Source: Methyloterricola oryzae
Lineage (GTDB): Bacteria; Pseudomonadota; Gammaproteobacteria; Methylococcales; Methylococcaceae
Length of the DNA stretch: 55,923 nucleotides
Direction of reading: 5' to 3'
Assembly (NCBI RefSeq): GCF_000934725.1
Contig: NZ_JYNS01000022.1
Coordinates: forward strand, 1-55,923
Below are positions 1 through 8,987 of the stretch, piece by piece; within the stretch, counting starts at the first letter, position 1, and the number at the start of each line of letters is the position of its first letter. The notes below the pieces were generated by a model. It was given only the letters and a program-made list of their open reading frames with translations, ran no database searches and was not told the DNA's origin. The position numbers were made by a program, and so were the translations under genes.

Positions 1-11
1 GGAGGTAACTC

Positions 12-755
12 ATGAGCGCACTTCAGTCTGCGGTTCGGTCACACGCCGAAGCAGTACAAGTCTCTCGGACCGTTGATTACTTTGGTCTGTGGATTATTTT
101 CATGGTACTGGTAGGTTCCTACCACATTCACGCGATGCTCACGATGGGTGACTGGGACTTCTGGGTTGACTGGAAGGATCGTCGTCTGTGGGTGACGGTG
201 GTTCCGATCGTGCTGGTGACTTTCCCGGCTGCTGTTCAGGCGTTCCTGTGGGAGCGTTATCGTCTGCCTTGGGGCGCCACCGTGTGCGTCCTGGGTCTGC
301 TGTTTGGTGAGTGGGTCAACCGCTACTTCAACTTCTGGGGTTGGACCTATTTCCCGATCACCCTGGTATTCCCGTCTCAGATCGTTCCGGGCGCCATCCT
401 GCTGGATGTGGCTCTGATGCTGAGCGGCAGCTACCTGTTCACCGCGATCGTGGGTGCAATGGGCTGGGGTCTGATCTTCTACCCGGGCAACTGGCCGGTG
501 ATTGCGCCGTACCACGTACCGGTAGAGTACAACGGCATGCTGATGTCGGTTGCTGACCTGTTGGGCTACCACTATGTACGTACCGGCACCCCCGAGTACA
601 TCCGTATGGTAGAGAAGGGCACCCTGCGTACCTTCGGTAAGGACGTTGCGCCGGTGTCTGCGTTCTTCTCCGCGTTCATGTCCATCCTGATCTACTTCAT
701 CTGGCACTTTGTTGGCCGTTGGTTCTCCTCGGTCCGCTTCCTGAAGCAGAGCTAA
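12..755 (+). CDS. pmoA: Particulate methane monooxygenase subunit A (PmoA)
   Basis: This is the 247-residue membrane subunit of copper-dependent particulate methane monooxygenase, which oxidises methane to methanol in intracytoplasmic membranes. The N-terminal stretch with HAMLTMGDWDFW, the block RYFNFWGWTYFPI and the block YNGMLMS are the conserved PmoA/AmoA signatures, and about seven hydrophobic segments fit the known fold. The residues are much closer to Methylococcus PmoA than to AmoA as I recall them. A strong Shine-Dalgarno GGAGGT at 1-6 sets the ATG start. pmoC should lie just upstream, outside the window, and pmoB follows after about 130 bases, the normal pmoCAB order. An ammonia monooxygenase reading is less likely because of the Methylococcus-like sequence and the absence of cytochromes c554/cM552 near haoAB. 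Confidence 0.97.
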   Translation: MSALQSAVRSHAEAVQVSRTVDYFGLWIIFMVLVGSYHIHAMLTMGDWDFWVDWKDRRLWVTVVPIVLVTFPAAVQAFLWERYRLPWGATVCVLGLLFGEWVNRYFNFWGWTYFPITLVFPSQIVPGAILLDVALMLSGSYLFTAIVGAMGWGLIFYPGNWPVIAPYHVPVEYNGMLMSVADLLGYHYVRTGTPEYIRMVEKGTLRTFGKDVAPVSAFFSAFMSILIYFIWHFVGRWFSSVRFLKQS

Positions 756-884
756 GCGAGTAGTGGGATGCACGCGCCGGAGCGGTGAGCCGCTTCGGGG
801 CGAGTAGACGAAAAAAAGACAATGCCGTGAGCCCTATTGGGGGTGGAGCGGCGAAAAATGAACATTCTCGAAAGAGGAGGAACT

Positions 885-2129
885 ATGAAAGTAATCAGAG
901 ACAGGATCGCGCACTGGTCCTTGGTTGGTCTGCTGCTGGCATTTGCAGCGACCAGCTTCTACGCACCGAGCGCTTCGGCCCACGGCGAAAAGTCCCAGGC
1001 TGCGTTCATGCGTATGCGTACCATCCACTGGTTCGATCTGAGCTGGTCGAAGGAGAAGGTGAAGGTCAACGATACCGTGGAGATCACGGGTAAGTTCCAC
1101 GTGTTCGAAGGTTGGCCGGAAACCGTCCGTGAGCCGAATGTTGCGTTCCTCAACATTGGTATCCCGGGTCCTGTGTTCATCCGCAAGGAGTCCTACATCG
1201 GTGGGCAGCTGGTGCCGCGTTCCGTCCGTCTGGAAATCGGCAAGACCTACGAGTTCAAGGTGGTTCTGAAGGCTCGTCGTCCTGGCGACTGGCACGTTCA
1301 CACCATGATGAACGTCGAAGGCGGTGGTCCGATCATCGGCCCCGGCAAGTGGATCACCATCGACGGTTCTATGAGCGACTTCAAGAACCCGGTGACCACC
1401 CTGACCGGTCAGACGGTTGATCTGGAGACCTACGGCGAGAGCAACATTGCCTTCTGGCACGTGTTCTGGGCCGTGTTTGGTGTCGCTTGGATCGTGTACT
1501 GGATCCGTCGTCCGGTATTCCTGCCGCGTATCCTGCTGGCTGACGCTGGCCGCGCTGACGAGCTGATCTCTGGCACCGACCGCAAGGTGGCGATGGCCTT
1601 TGGTGCCGCGACCATCCTGATCGTGGTCATGTCCATGAGCGCAGCCAACAGCAAGTACCCGATCACCATTCCGCTGCAGGCTGGTACGATGCGCGGCATG
1701 GTTCCGATCGAGGACAAGAAGCCGACCATCGCTGTTAAAGTTGAAGATGCAAGCTACCGTGTGCCTGGCCGCGCCATGCGCATGAAGCTGACCATCACCA
1801 ACAATGGCAGCAGCGCCGTGCGTCTGGGTGAGTTCTACACCGCTTCCGTGCGTTTCCTGGATTCCAGCGTCTACAAAGACACCTCTGGCTATCCGGAAGA
1901 CCTGCTGGCTGAAGACGGTCTGAGCGTGTCTGACAACTCTCCGCTGGCTCCGGGCGAGACCCGCACCGTGGAAGTACAGGCTTCTGACGCCGCTTGGGAA
2001 GTCTATCGTCTGGCCGACATCATCTACGATCCGGACAGCCGTTTTGCTGGTCTGCTGTTCTTCTTCGACGCAGCTGGCACCCGTCAGATCGTACAGGTCG
2101 ACGCTCCGCTGATCCCGTCCTTCATGTAA
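885..2129 (+). CDS. pmoB: Particulate methane monooxygenase subunit B (PmoB)
   Basis: This is the 414-residue periplasmic copper subunit of particulate methane monooxygenase. A signal peptide ends at residue 32 (SASA), so mature PmoB begins with His33. Copper ligands known from Methylococcus structures are present at the same numbers: His33, His137 and His139 (GDWHVH) for one site, and His48, His72 and Gln404 for the other. Two cupredoxin-like domains flank membrane segments near residues 184-204 and 233-252. I chose the ATG at 885 rather than the in-frame start at 837, because AGAGGAGG lies just upstream at 873-880 and the protein then starts exactly like known PmoB. It ends with the conserved PLIPSFM. 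The gene is the last of the pmoCAB operon and is followed by a terminator. Confidence 0.97.
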   Translation: MKVIRDRIAHWSLVGLLLAFAATSFYAPSASAHGEKSQAAFMRMRTIHWFDLSWSKEKVKVNDTVEITGKFHVFEGWPETVREPNVAFLNIGIPGPVFIRKESYIGGQLVPRSVRLEIGKTYEFKVVLKARRPGDWHVHTMMNVEGGGPIIGPGKWITIDGSMSDFKNPVTTLTGQTVDLETYGESNIAFWHVFWAVFGVAWIVYWIRRPVFLPRILLADAGRADELISGTDRKVAMAFGAATILIVVMSMSAANSKYPITIPLQAGTMRGMVPIEDKKPTIAVKVEDASYRVPGRAMRMKLTITNNGSSAVRLGEFYTASVRFLDSSVYKDTSGYPEDLLAEDGLSVSDNSPLAPGETRTVEVQASDAAWEVYRLADIIYDPDSRFAGLLFFFDAAGTRQIVQVDAPLIPSFM

Positions 2130-2135
2130 GGCGGG

Positions 2136-2166
2136 TTGAGCCGCCGCCGCAAGAGCGGCGGCTCAA
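2136..2166 (+). other. GC-rich stem-loop after pmoB
   Basis: A perfect 12-bp inverted repeat (arms 2136-2147 and 2155-2166, loop of 7) starts 6 bases after the pmoB stop. There is no T-run behind it, so it looks more like a 3'-end stabilising hairpin for pmo mRNA than a terminator by itself. The true terminator follows about 25 bases later. Confidence 0.55.
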
Positions 2167-2189
2167 GAAGCAATTGGCCTAATGGTCAA

Positions 2190-2224
2190 AAGCCCCTGGT
2201 GGATTTTCCATCAGGGGCTTTTTT
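2190..2224 (+). terminator. Rho-independent terminator of the pmo operon
   Basis: Arms 2190-2198 and 2212-2220 pair perfectly (AAGCCCCTG with CAGGGGCTT). The stem extends inward through one G-T wobble to a TTTT loop, and is followed by six T residues. This is a textbook intrinsic terminator about 60 bases after pmoB. Confidence 0.9.
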
Positions 2225-2443
2225 AATTGGATTGGATATCGCGTCAGCGACGGCAAATGGCCGCTCTCCCTAATGCGCCAAGGACTGCACGCCCAGCCGT
2301 CTCAGAACCCGACCCCTTGTTTTGCTTTGAAAACCACTACGAGTCAGGATCCAACCGCGCGCTACGGCATGTCCAACGCGATCTGAGCGCCAACATGACC
2401 TCGCCCAGCCAGCGGGCCTAGCGGACAATGAGAGCGAAGTCTT

Positions 2444-3754
2444 TCATGCCTGTTTTTCCCAATACGCTTTGAGCACTTGAATCAGGCTGGAGTGATCCAC
2501 AACTCCGGCGCTTTCGCGACAACTGTGCATCGCCCACATGGGGTTGCCAACGTCCACCGTACTGACACCCAGACGCGACGCGATGGTAGGTCCTATGGTG
2601 CTCCCGCAACCCAGATCCGTGCGGTGCGCGTACTGTTGATATCCGATATTAACCGACTCACAAAGGCTGATGAAGAAGGCCTCCGAAACGCTGTCCGTTG
2701 CATAGCGTTGATTGCTATTAGTCTTGATGACCGGACCTGCATTAACGTGCACCTGATGGTTGGGTTCATACGCTGCCGGAAAGTTAGGATGAAAGGCGTG
2801 CGCCATGTCGGCACTGATCATGAAGCTACGCGCCAGGGCTTGCTTGTAGGATTCGTGATCGAGGCCAAGCGCTCGAGTCATGCGTTCAAGCACATCCGAA
2901 AGAAAGGAACCGTCGGCGCCTTTGGCGCTCTCACTGCCAACTTCTTCGTGATCAAAAAAGCCACAAAGGCCCGTGCGCCAGGGAGCATCCAGTTCCATCA
3001 AAGCCGATAGACCGGCGTGGCAGGAAGCGAGATTATCCAACTGACTGTCCGCGATGAACTCCTGGTCCGCACCCCAGAAAGTTCCCTTTTGAGTATCGTA
3101 GACATGGAGCTCCCAATTGACGATTTGACCGGCATCCACCCCGGCAGAGGCGGCGAGCAACCCTCGAAAACGCCCTTCGGGGGCCAGCCCGTTCAGTTGC
3201 TCAGCCAGGAGAAGGGGAAGTTCGGACTGCTTGTTGAGCTTGAGGCCTTCCTCGTTAACACCGCGGTTCATGTGGATAGCCAGATTCGGCAACCGCACCA
3301 AGGGTTCTGCGATACGCACCAGCACGGACTTGGTGGCTCCGTTATTGCGGAGGTTGATTCTACCGGCCAGGGACAAATCCCGGTCTGTAAACGTTGCAAG
3401 AATTGGCCCTCCATATACCTCGACCCCGAGCCTCAAGAGCCGCTCCGACGTGTACGCCGCACGAGGCTTAACGCGCAATCCGGGCGAATCCGTATGAGCG
3501 CCCACCATAAAGACCCCGGTCTCGTCCGGCGGGGCTTGGCCGACAACAAAAGCAATAACGGAGGATCCTCCACGGGACACGAAATACCGTCCCCCAGTGC
3601 GAAGCGCCCATCGATCCGCCTCGCGCAGTTCCTCAAATCCAGCGCCTTGCAACAGCCTGCCGAGTGCCGCTCCTGCGTGCCATGGACTTGGGCTCGCATC
3701 GATAAAATCCAACAGTTCCTGCGCCCGTCGACGGGCTTCAGCGGTAATTACCAT
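2444..3754 (-). CDS. apeB: M18 family aminopeptidase
   Basis: This 436-residue protein is a probable zinc-dependent M18 aminopeptidase, a cytosolic enzyme that removes N-terminal residues (acidic ones in some family members). Metal and catalytic motifs of the family are visible: GAHTDSPGLRVKP with His87 near the N-terminus, the DHEEVGSESAKGA block, DMAHAFHPNF, and MWAMHSCRESAGV near the C-terminus. The length fits family members of 425-480 residues. I chose the ATG at 3754 over an upstream in-frame start at 3805 because AGGGGAG precedes it and the sequence MVITAEARRRAQ is a typical N-terminus. It stands alone, convergent with pmoB and divergent from haoA. The symbol apeB is a family-level assignment. 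Confidence 0.9.
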   Translation of the reverse strand: MVITAEARRRAQELLDFIDASPSPWHAGAALGRLLQGAGFEELREADRWALRTGGRYFVSRGGSSVIAFVVGQAPPDETGVFMVGAHTDSPGLRVKPRAAYTSERLLRLGVEVYGGPILATFTDRDLSLAGRINLRNNGATKSVLVRIAEPLVRLPNLAIHMNRGVNEEGLKLNKQSELPLLLAEQLNGLAPEGRFRGLLAASAGVDAGQIVNWELHVYDTQKGTFWGADQEFIADSQLDNLASCHAGLSALMELDAPWRTGLCGFFDHEEVGSESAKGADGSFLSDVLERMTRALGLDHESYKQALARSFMISADMAHAFHPNFPAAYEPNHQVHVNAGPVIKTNSNQRYATDSVSEAFFISLCESVNIGYQQYAHRTDLGCGSTIGPTIASRLGVSTVDVGNPMWAMHSCRESAGVVDHSSLIQVLKAYWEKQA

Positions 3755-4111
3755 CGAAATAAATTCTCCCCTGGATTCGCGCGACTGGAAGGTCACGCAG
3801 AACATTTCTTGCCGGAGGTAGGGCGGAAATTGAAACCGCGCCTTGCTTCATACGAGAGAAGTTGACCAAAAACCCGCCTTACCCGTTCAATTGACACCCG
3901 AAAATCCCATTTAAATGACGCCCTATCAGCAGTTACCCGGATAGCACGCACGATAGATATGACCTAGAAGGTGCAATGAACGGCACTGTACGCCGGCCGG
4001 AGCAAAAAATATCGAGAAAAACCCTTCTAGCCCTCTTGCTGTTTTAAGTTCCGACCCGATACTATAGTGCTGCCGGAACCGCCGAAATCCAGTCAGAAAT
4101 TGGGGATCGCC
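3755..4111. promoter_or_regulatory. Divergent intergenic region between the M18 peptidase and haoA
   Basis: This stretch of 357 bases has no convincing gene. It should hold the leftward promoter of the peptidase gene and the rightward promoter of haoAB, and it is AT-richer than its flanks around 3900-3960. I see no strong operator-like repeat in it. Confidence 0.5.
4036..4065 (+). promoter_or_regulatory. Candidate sigma-70 promoter of haoAB
   Basis: TTGCTG at 4036-4041 and TACTAT at 4060-4065 are separated by 18 bases, close to the sigma-70 consensus. Transcription would begin near 4072, giving haoA a leader of about 40 bases. This also argues against translation from the in-frame codon at 4067. 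Assigned by eye only. Confidence 0.5.
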
Positions 4112-5728
4112 ATGACAACAACAAAGTATCTCGCTCGCTTGCTTCTTGCACTGTTCCTAGTATGGACCGGGGCAAGCCAAGCAATCACCGCCAAAGACCC
4201 GCAACAATTGACCAGCCAATACTACGCCGACCATCCAGGCAAGGGGAGCCATGGCGAATATTGGCAACCTATCCCGATCCAAAAATACTGGAACCCGAAG
4301 GACTTCTATAAGCCACCCACTAGCGTGACCGGCGAAGTCACCCGCGACCAGTGCGTCGCCTGCCACCAAAGTCTCACACCGGGCGCCTACCATGCGTGGC
4401 AGAACAGCTCTCACGCCCACCTGGACCGAATTCGGTCCATCAACAACGGCCAGGATGCGCGCTTTTATAAAAAGGAGAAGCTGGCGGAAATCGAAAGCCA
4501 CCTGGTGAAACAGGGGATCCTTGAATCCGGCGCGCAGTTAAAGGACGTGGGTTGTATCGACTGCCATGGCCCCGTCGGGGCGCAATCCATCCGACATGAT
4601 AAGGATCTTGTGATGCCGGACCGTGCAAAGTGCGGAACCTGCCATGTCGACGAGTTCGCGCAAGCCGAATCGGAAAAGGATCAAGAATGGCCACAGAAGC
4701 AGTGGGGCAAGGGGCATCCCTCTCACGCAGTGGACTGGGCGGCTAATGTGGAAACCGCCGTATGGGCCGCAATGCCCGAAAGGGAAATCGCGCAGGGCTG
4801 CGACATGTGCCACTACCAGCAGAACAAGTGCGACGGATGCCATACCCGGCATACCTTCTCGGCGGCGGAGGCTCGCAAACCCGAGGCTTGCGCAACCTGT
4901 CATAACGGCGTGGACCACAATGAATTCGAGAACTTCATGCTATCCAAACACGGTACGGTGTACCAGACACAGCATGACGCCTGGAACTTCGAGGCACCGC
5001 TGAAAGACGCATTGACCAAGGGGAACTACACGGCTCCCACGTGTCAGTTCTGCCATTTCGAAGCGGACGGCGAGTTCTCTCACAATCTGGTCAAGAAGGT
5101 GCGCTGGGCGTTCAACCCACAGACCACCATCGCCGACAATCTGGACCACCCCTGGTTCAAGGACAGAAAAGCGCTCTGGATCAAGACCTGCTCCAATTGC
5201 CACTCGCCAAGCTTTGCGGACGCCTACCTGACCGCGGCGGACAAAGGTACCTTGTCGGGCATCAAGGTTGAGCAGGAAGCCAAGCAAGTCGTGGAGGCTC
5301 TGTACAAGGACGGTCTGCTCACAGGCCAGAAAACCAACCGGCCGGCACCCCCCGCGCCTGAAAAGGACGCTGCAGGTGGGTTCTTCCAGTTGTTCTGGTC
5401 CAAAGGAAACAACCCGTCCTATGTCGAGCGTGTCTATGCCGACATGTGGGAGCATGATCTGATCAAGCTCTACAAAGGACTGTTCCACGTGAATCCGGGT
5501 GGATTCACTTATACCGAAGGCTGGTCGGAACTGATGAGGGACTATGCGATCATCATGGATGAAAATACGAAACTTCGCGAAGGTAAGTCAGCCAAGCTCA
5601 GCGACGCCAAATCCGCGCCGCCCGAACGTTCGGTTCTGAACGCCTTCGCTCAAGACTTGTCCAATCGCTACGTCCTAGGCGGCTTGCTCATGGTGGCGGG
5701 GTTCGTGCTTGTCCGAAAGAAGAAATAA
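4112..5728 (+). CDS. haoA: Hydroxylamine oxidoreductase, octaheme cytochrome c
   Basis: This 538-residue periplasmic multiheme enzyme would oxidise the hydroxylamine that pMMO makes from ammonia. Eight CxxCH heme sites are present, with first Cys at residues 81, 148, 174, 230, 240, 260, 311 and 360, the octaheme count of the HAO family. A signal peptide covers residues 1-24, and a hydrophobic C-terminal anchor at about 519-534 ends in RKKK. The tyrosine-rich segment FTYTEGW...DYAIIMDE (465-483) lies where HAO proteins carry the tyrosine that crosslinks the P460 heme, so the active-site type looks oxidative. Which tyrosine is the ligand I infer only from position. GGGGA precedes the ATG at 4112. 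haoB follows directly, as in Methylococcus. No c554 or cM552 genes follow, which suits a detoxifying rather than energy-yielding role. Confidence 0.95.
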   Translation: MTTTKYLARLLLALFLVWTGASQAITAKDPQQLTSQYYADHPGKGSHGEYWQPIPIQKYWNPKDFYKPPTSVTGEVTRDQCVACHQSLTPGAYHAWQNSSHAHLDRIRSINNGQDARFYKKEKLAEIESHLVKQGILESGAQLKDVGCIDCHGPVGAQSIRHDKDLVMPDRAKCGTCHVDEFAQAESEKDQEWPQKQWGKGHPSHAVDWAANVETAVWAAMPEREIAQGCDMCHYQQNKCDGCHTRHTFSAAEARKPEACATCHNGVDHNEFENFMLSKHGTVYQTQHDAWNFEAPLKDALTKGNYTAPTCQFCHFEADGEFSHNLVKKVRWAFNPQTTIADNLDHPWFKDRKALWIKTCSNCHSPSFADAYLTAADKGTLSGIKVEQEAKQVVEALYKDGLLTGQKTNRPAPPAPEKDAAGGFFQLFWSKGNNPSYVERVYADMWEHDLIKLYKGLFHVNPGGFTYTEGWSELMRDYAIIMDENTKLREGKSAKLSDAKSAPPERSVLNAFAQDLSNRYVLGGLLMVAGFVLVRKKK

Positions 5729-5747
5729 CGACTGGATTGCACGGACT

Positions 5748-6728
5748 ATGTCGAAACCGCAGGTGCGCGCCATGATCCCTTGGCGCCGCCTGACCGGCGG
5801 ATTGTTCATCCTCGCAGGGATCCTCTATGTATTGTTCGGATGGCCCGATGGTCAGACGTCAATACGATACGAGGTGCCCCGCGAGGTGACGGCGCCGCCC
5901 CAGTGGGCGAAAGACCTAGCCCCGCACCTTGCAGCCGTCTCGGTCCGGGAATTCAATATCCGCCGCGATTCGGAGCAAACCCTCCGGATAAGCGCGGTCC
6001 AATACCGTGACGCCGAGGGAAAGGAGCGCTCCGCGCTCTTTTTGCCCCCATCCGGAGCAAGCTCCGAAAATTCCTTGCGGCTAGATCTCTGGAGGGAGAC
6101 CGGCGCCGCCATCCGACAAAATGCCCAACCCGACGCTCTTTTTCTCACGTGGTGGGACAACGCTCAACGTGCTCGCTTCCTTGCCGGGGTGAACACCTGG
6201 GTGGATGCTCCGGAAGATGCCGCCTTCCCCGATCAGGATGCCCGTAACTTCTGGCAGAAGGCCGCAGGCGGCTTCATGTCGGGCGAGCGCAACAGGCAGT
6301 TGGCCAAGTGGCTGGCAATGAATGCCGAAAACGCGCTCGAGGAAATGAAAAAGGACCTTCCCAAAGACCAACCCGTGTACCTGCTCGTTTCTCTGGATGA
6401 TCTTGCCAGGCTAAATGAAATCGAAACCCTCGCCGGTACTACCCTGCCGTTCGAGGTCAGGGTGTTTCCATCTTCGGGCAATATACACACACAGATTGCC
6501 GCAGTGCGCCGCTGGGCCTCCGACAAAGGGACAGGCTCATACCTGGTGCAACAACTCCCGACCGGCGATGTCAGAGCCTGGCGTATAACCAGCGAAGCGG
6601 GAACCCAGACCTTGTTGGCACGGCTCCTGCCGTTTACCTCTTCATTGATGAAGCCGATGGAGAGCCTGAAGTTGATTTATCAATCACGCTGGGGCGCTTA
6701 CCTCTCACTCTACCAATGGCGGCCGTAA
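5748..6728 (+). CDS. haoB: HaoB, hydroxylamine oxidation accessory protein
   Basis: This 326-residue protein has one N-terminal membrane segment (about residues 14-30, LFILAGILYVLFGWP) and a large extracytoplasmic part. It follows haoA by 19 bases, and the haoA-haoB order is the conserved arrangement in methanotrophs and ammonia oxidisers. The function of HaoB is not established; it has no heme motif here. The start at 5748 has a weak ribosome site, and an ATG at 5772 is a possible alternative. Assignment rests mainly on position, length and topology. Confidence 0.8.
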   Translation: MSKPQVRAMIPWRRLTGGLFILAGILYVLFGWPDGQTSIRYEVPREVTAPPQWAKDLAPHLAAVSVREFNIRRDSEQTLRISAVQYRDAEGKERSALFLPPSGASSENSLRLDLWRETGAAIRQNAQPDALFLTWWDNAQRARFLAGVNTWVDAPEDAAFPDQDARNFWQKAAGGFMSGERNRQLAKWLAMNAENALEEMKKDLPKDQPVYLLVSLDDLARLNEIETLAGTTLPFEVRVFPSSGNIHTQIAAVRRWASDKGTGSYLVQQLPTGDVRAWRITSEAGTQTLLARLLPFTSSLMKPMESLKLIYQSRWGAYLSLYQWRP

Positions 6729-6840
6729 GGGTATATCATCGACCTCCGTAACGCGTTGTCCTCAGTTTATAACCCATGCCACGGGTCTTGTTCGTCCCGT
6801 TAAACCATCCGCCTCTCCCAGGTTCCTTGCGCCTCCCACA

Positions 6841-7479
6841 ATGACATCACACAACGACCCTTCGCCCAGCCTGGCGGTGGTCGATCTGGAATGTTTCCGC
6901 GGTGATCAACTGCTGTTCAGTGGGCTGAACTTCAAACTCGGACCGTCCCAGTACCTACAAATTGAAGGCGCCAACGGCAGCGGAAAGACCAGTCTGCTTC
7001 GCTTGCTCGCCGCACTCAGCCTGCCCAATGCCGGCGAGGTGCGCTGGCGAGGTCTGGACATTCAAACGCATCGGTCCCGTTATTTCGCCGAAATGGCCTA
7101 CCTGGGGCACCTACTCGGGATAAAGGGCGACCTGACACCTTTCGAGAACCTTAAAGTGTCCATGGCGCTCGGCGGGCTTCGTTGCGACGAATCCGATCTA
7201 TACGGCGCCTTGGAGCAAACCGGATTGGAAGGGCGCGAGGATATACCGGCGCGCTCGCTGTCCGCCGGCCAGAAACAAAGAATCGCCCTGGCCCGCTTGC
7301 TGGTCAGGCCTGCCGCACTGTGGGTCATGGATGAACCCTTCACGGCGCTGGACGTTAGCGGCGTGGCGCTGGTGACGCGACTCATCGAGGAGCACCTCGC
7401 ATCCGGTGGAATGGCGGTAATGACCTCGCATCAAGCCATCGAAGTGCGCGGCGACGCCGTCAAGGTGAGCCTGACGTGA
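6841..7479 (+). CDS. ccmA: Heme exporter ATP-binding protein CcmA
   Basis: This 212-residue ABC ATPase belongs to the CcmABCD complex of system I cytochrome c maturation. It would drive release of the heme-loaded chaperone CcmE. Walker A (GANGSGKTS), the signature LSAGQKQRIALARL and Walker B (LWVMDEPF) are all present, and the length equals that of known CcmA (about 200-215). The stop overlaps the GTG start of ccmB, indicating translational coupling. It lies 112 bases downstream of haoB, so cotranscription with haoAB is possible. No good ribosome site is visible before the ATG. Confidence 0.93.
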   Translation: MTSHNDPSPSLAVVDLECFRGDQLLFSGLNFKLGPSQYLQIEGANGSGKTSLLRLLAALSLPNAGEVRWRGLDIQTHRSRYFAEMAYLGHLLGIKGDLTPFENLKVSMALGGLRCDESDLYGALEQTGLEGREDIPARSLSAGQKQRIALARLLVRPAALWVMDEPFTALDVSGVALVTRLIEEHLASGGMAVMTSHQAIEVRGDAVKVSLT

Positions 7480-8153
7480 ACGGATTAACCGCGGCCTTTA
7501 TCGCGATGCTGCGGCGTGACCTGTTGCTGGCCTTTCGCCATCGCGGGGAGTTGGCCAATCCCTTGTTGTTTTTCCTGATGATCGTGACGCTGTATCCCTT
7601 GGGTGTGAGTCCCGAGGTGGAATTGCTGCGCCGCATAGCGCCGGGCGTCATATGGATCGCTGCCCTCCTGGCGGCACTCTTTTCCCTGGAGAACCTCTTC
7701 CGCAGCGACTTCGAGGACGGTGCCCTGGAACAGATGCTGCTCAGCCCTCAGCCCTTGTCGATGCTGGTGCTGGCCAAGGTCATCGCCCATTGGCTGGTCA
7801 GTGGCTTGCCCATGCTGCTGCTGGCGCCGCTCCTCGGCCTGCTCCTCGCCATGCCGGATAAGGCCATGTCCGCCTTGCTACTGACGCTGGCCTTGGGGAC
7901 CCCATTGCTCAGCCTGATCGGGGCCATTGGCGTGGCGCTGACAGTGGGCCTCAAACGCGGTGGGGTCCTATTGACCTTGCTCATTCTGCCCCTATACATT
8001 CCGGTTCTGATCTTCGCCACCAACGCGGTGACGGCATCGGCCGCCGGCATGCCCATCGAAGGGCAGATCTATTTCCTGGCGGCCCTGCTGGTGCTGGCCC
8101 TAACCCTAGCACCGCTGGCCATCGCCGCCGCCCTCAGAATCAGTGTGAGTTAA
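7476..8153 (+). CDS. ccmB: Heme exporter membrane protein CcmB
   Basis: This 225-residue integral membrane protein has about six hydrophobic segments and the CcmB N-terminus (LRRDLLLAFRHRGELANPLLFF). It is the membrane partner of CcmA. It begins with GTG, overlapping the ccmA stop by four bases (GTGA). The gene order ccmA-ccmB-ccmC is the standard one. Confidence 0.94.
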   Translation: MNGLTAAFIAMLRRDLLLAFRHRGELANPLLFFLMIVTLYPLGVSPEVELLRRIAPGVIWIAALLAALFSLENLFRSDFEDGALEQMLLSPQPLSMLVLAKVIAHWLVSGLPMLLLAPLLGLLLAMPDKAMSALLLTLALGTPLLSLIGAIGVALTVGLKRGGVLLTLLILPLYIPVLIFATNAVTASAAGMPIEGQIYFLAALLVLALTLAPLAIAAALRISVS

Positions 8154-8157
8154 TACC

Positions 8158-8904
8158 ATGTGGTTATTTTTCCATAAGCTGGCCTCGCCCCGTTATTTCT
8201 ACGACATTTCGGGCAAGCTCATTCCCTGGGTCGGTGCGCTGTGCCTGGGGACTATGATGTATGGTCTGTACCTGGGGCTTGTGGTGGCGCCGCCCGACTA
8301 TCAGCAAGGTGAAAGTTACCGCATCATGTTCGTCCATGTGCCTGCGGCCTGGATGTCCATGTTCATCTACACCTTGATGGCTGTCCTCAGTGCCATCAAC
8401 CTGATCTGGAATATCAAGCTGGCGGACGTCATGGCCAATAGCTCCGCCGCCATTGGCGCCAGCTTCACGTTCCTGGCGCTGGTCACCGGGTCGCTCTGGG
8501 GCAAGCCCATGTGGGGCGCCTGGTGGGTCTGGGATGCGCGCCTGACCTCGGAACTGATCCTGCTGTTCCTCTATCTGGGCTATATCGCCCTGGTATCCGC
8601 GATCGACGACAAGCGCACCGCGGCGCGGGCGGGCGGAGTCTTGATCCTCGTGGGTGTGGTCAACATTCCCATCATTCACTACTCGGTGGAATGGTGGAAC
8701 ACCCTGCATCAGGGACCGACGGTGACCAAGCTCGACAAGCCTTCCATCCACCTCAGCATGCTGGTTCCGCTGCTGGTGATGGCGGTGGCGTTCAAGCTGT
8801 ATTACCTGGCCGTCGTGCTGATGCGTGCCCGCGTCGAAGTGCTGGACCGCGAGCGGCGCAGCGCCTGGGTGCAGGAACTGTTTGGCGCTGCGGATTCGCG
8901 CTGA
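8158..8904 (+). CDS. ccmC: Heme-handling protein CcmC
   Basis: This 248-residue membrane protein passes heme to CcmE on the periplasmic side. The WWD tryptophan-rich heme-handling motif (WGAWWVWDARLTS) lies between membrane segments, and conserved histidines sit in MFVHVPAAW and in IIHYSVEWWNTLHQ. About six membrane helices are visible. It starts 4 bases after ccmB. ccmD and ccmE-I are not in the window, so the rest of the system must be encoded elsewhere. Confidence 0.95.
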   Translation: MWLFFHKLASPRYFYDISGKLIPWVGALCLGTMMYGLYLGLVVAPPDYQQGESYRIMFVHVPAAWMSMFIYTLMAVLSAINLIWNIKLADVMANSSAAIGASFTFLALVTGSLWGKPMWGAWWVWDARLTSELILLFLYLGYIALVSAIDDKRTAARAGGVLILVGVVNIPIIHYSVEWWNTLHQGPTVTKLDKPSIHLSMLVPLLVMAVAFKLYYLAVVLMRARVEVLDRERRSAWVQELFGAADSR

Positions 8905-8987
8905 TTTCCCGAACACGGCCCCCTTGCGGGGTCGCGTAGTCGACGGGCCAGGGCGCGCTGGGTGCCCGCATGCCAGGACGCATAAAC

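Noticed and set aside
12-2129. Reading pmoA/pmoB as ammonia monooxygenase genes
   Set aside because: Residues follow Methylococcus PmoA/PmoB closely, and haoAB here lacks the cytochrome c554/cM552 genes expected in ammonia oxidisers.
2227-2421. A 64-codon plus-strand reading frame after the pmo terminator
   Set aside because: No ribosome site, no recognisable motif and composition unlike its neighbours; treated as non-coding.
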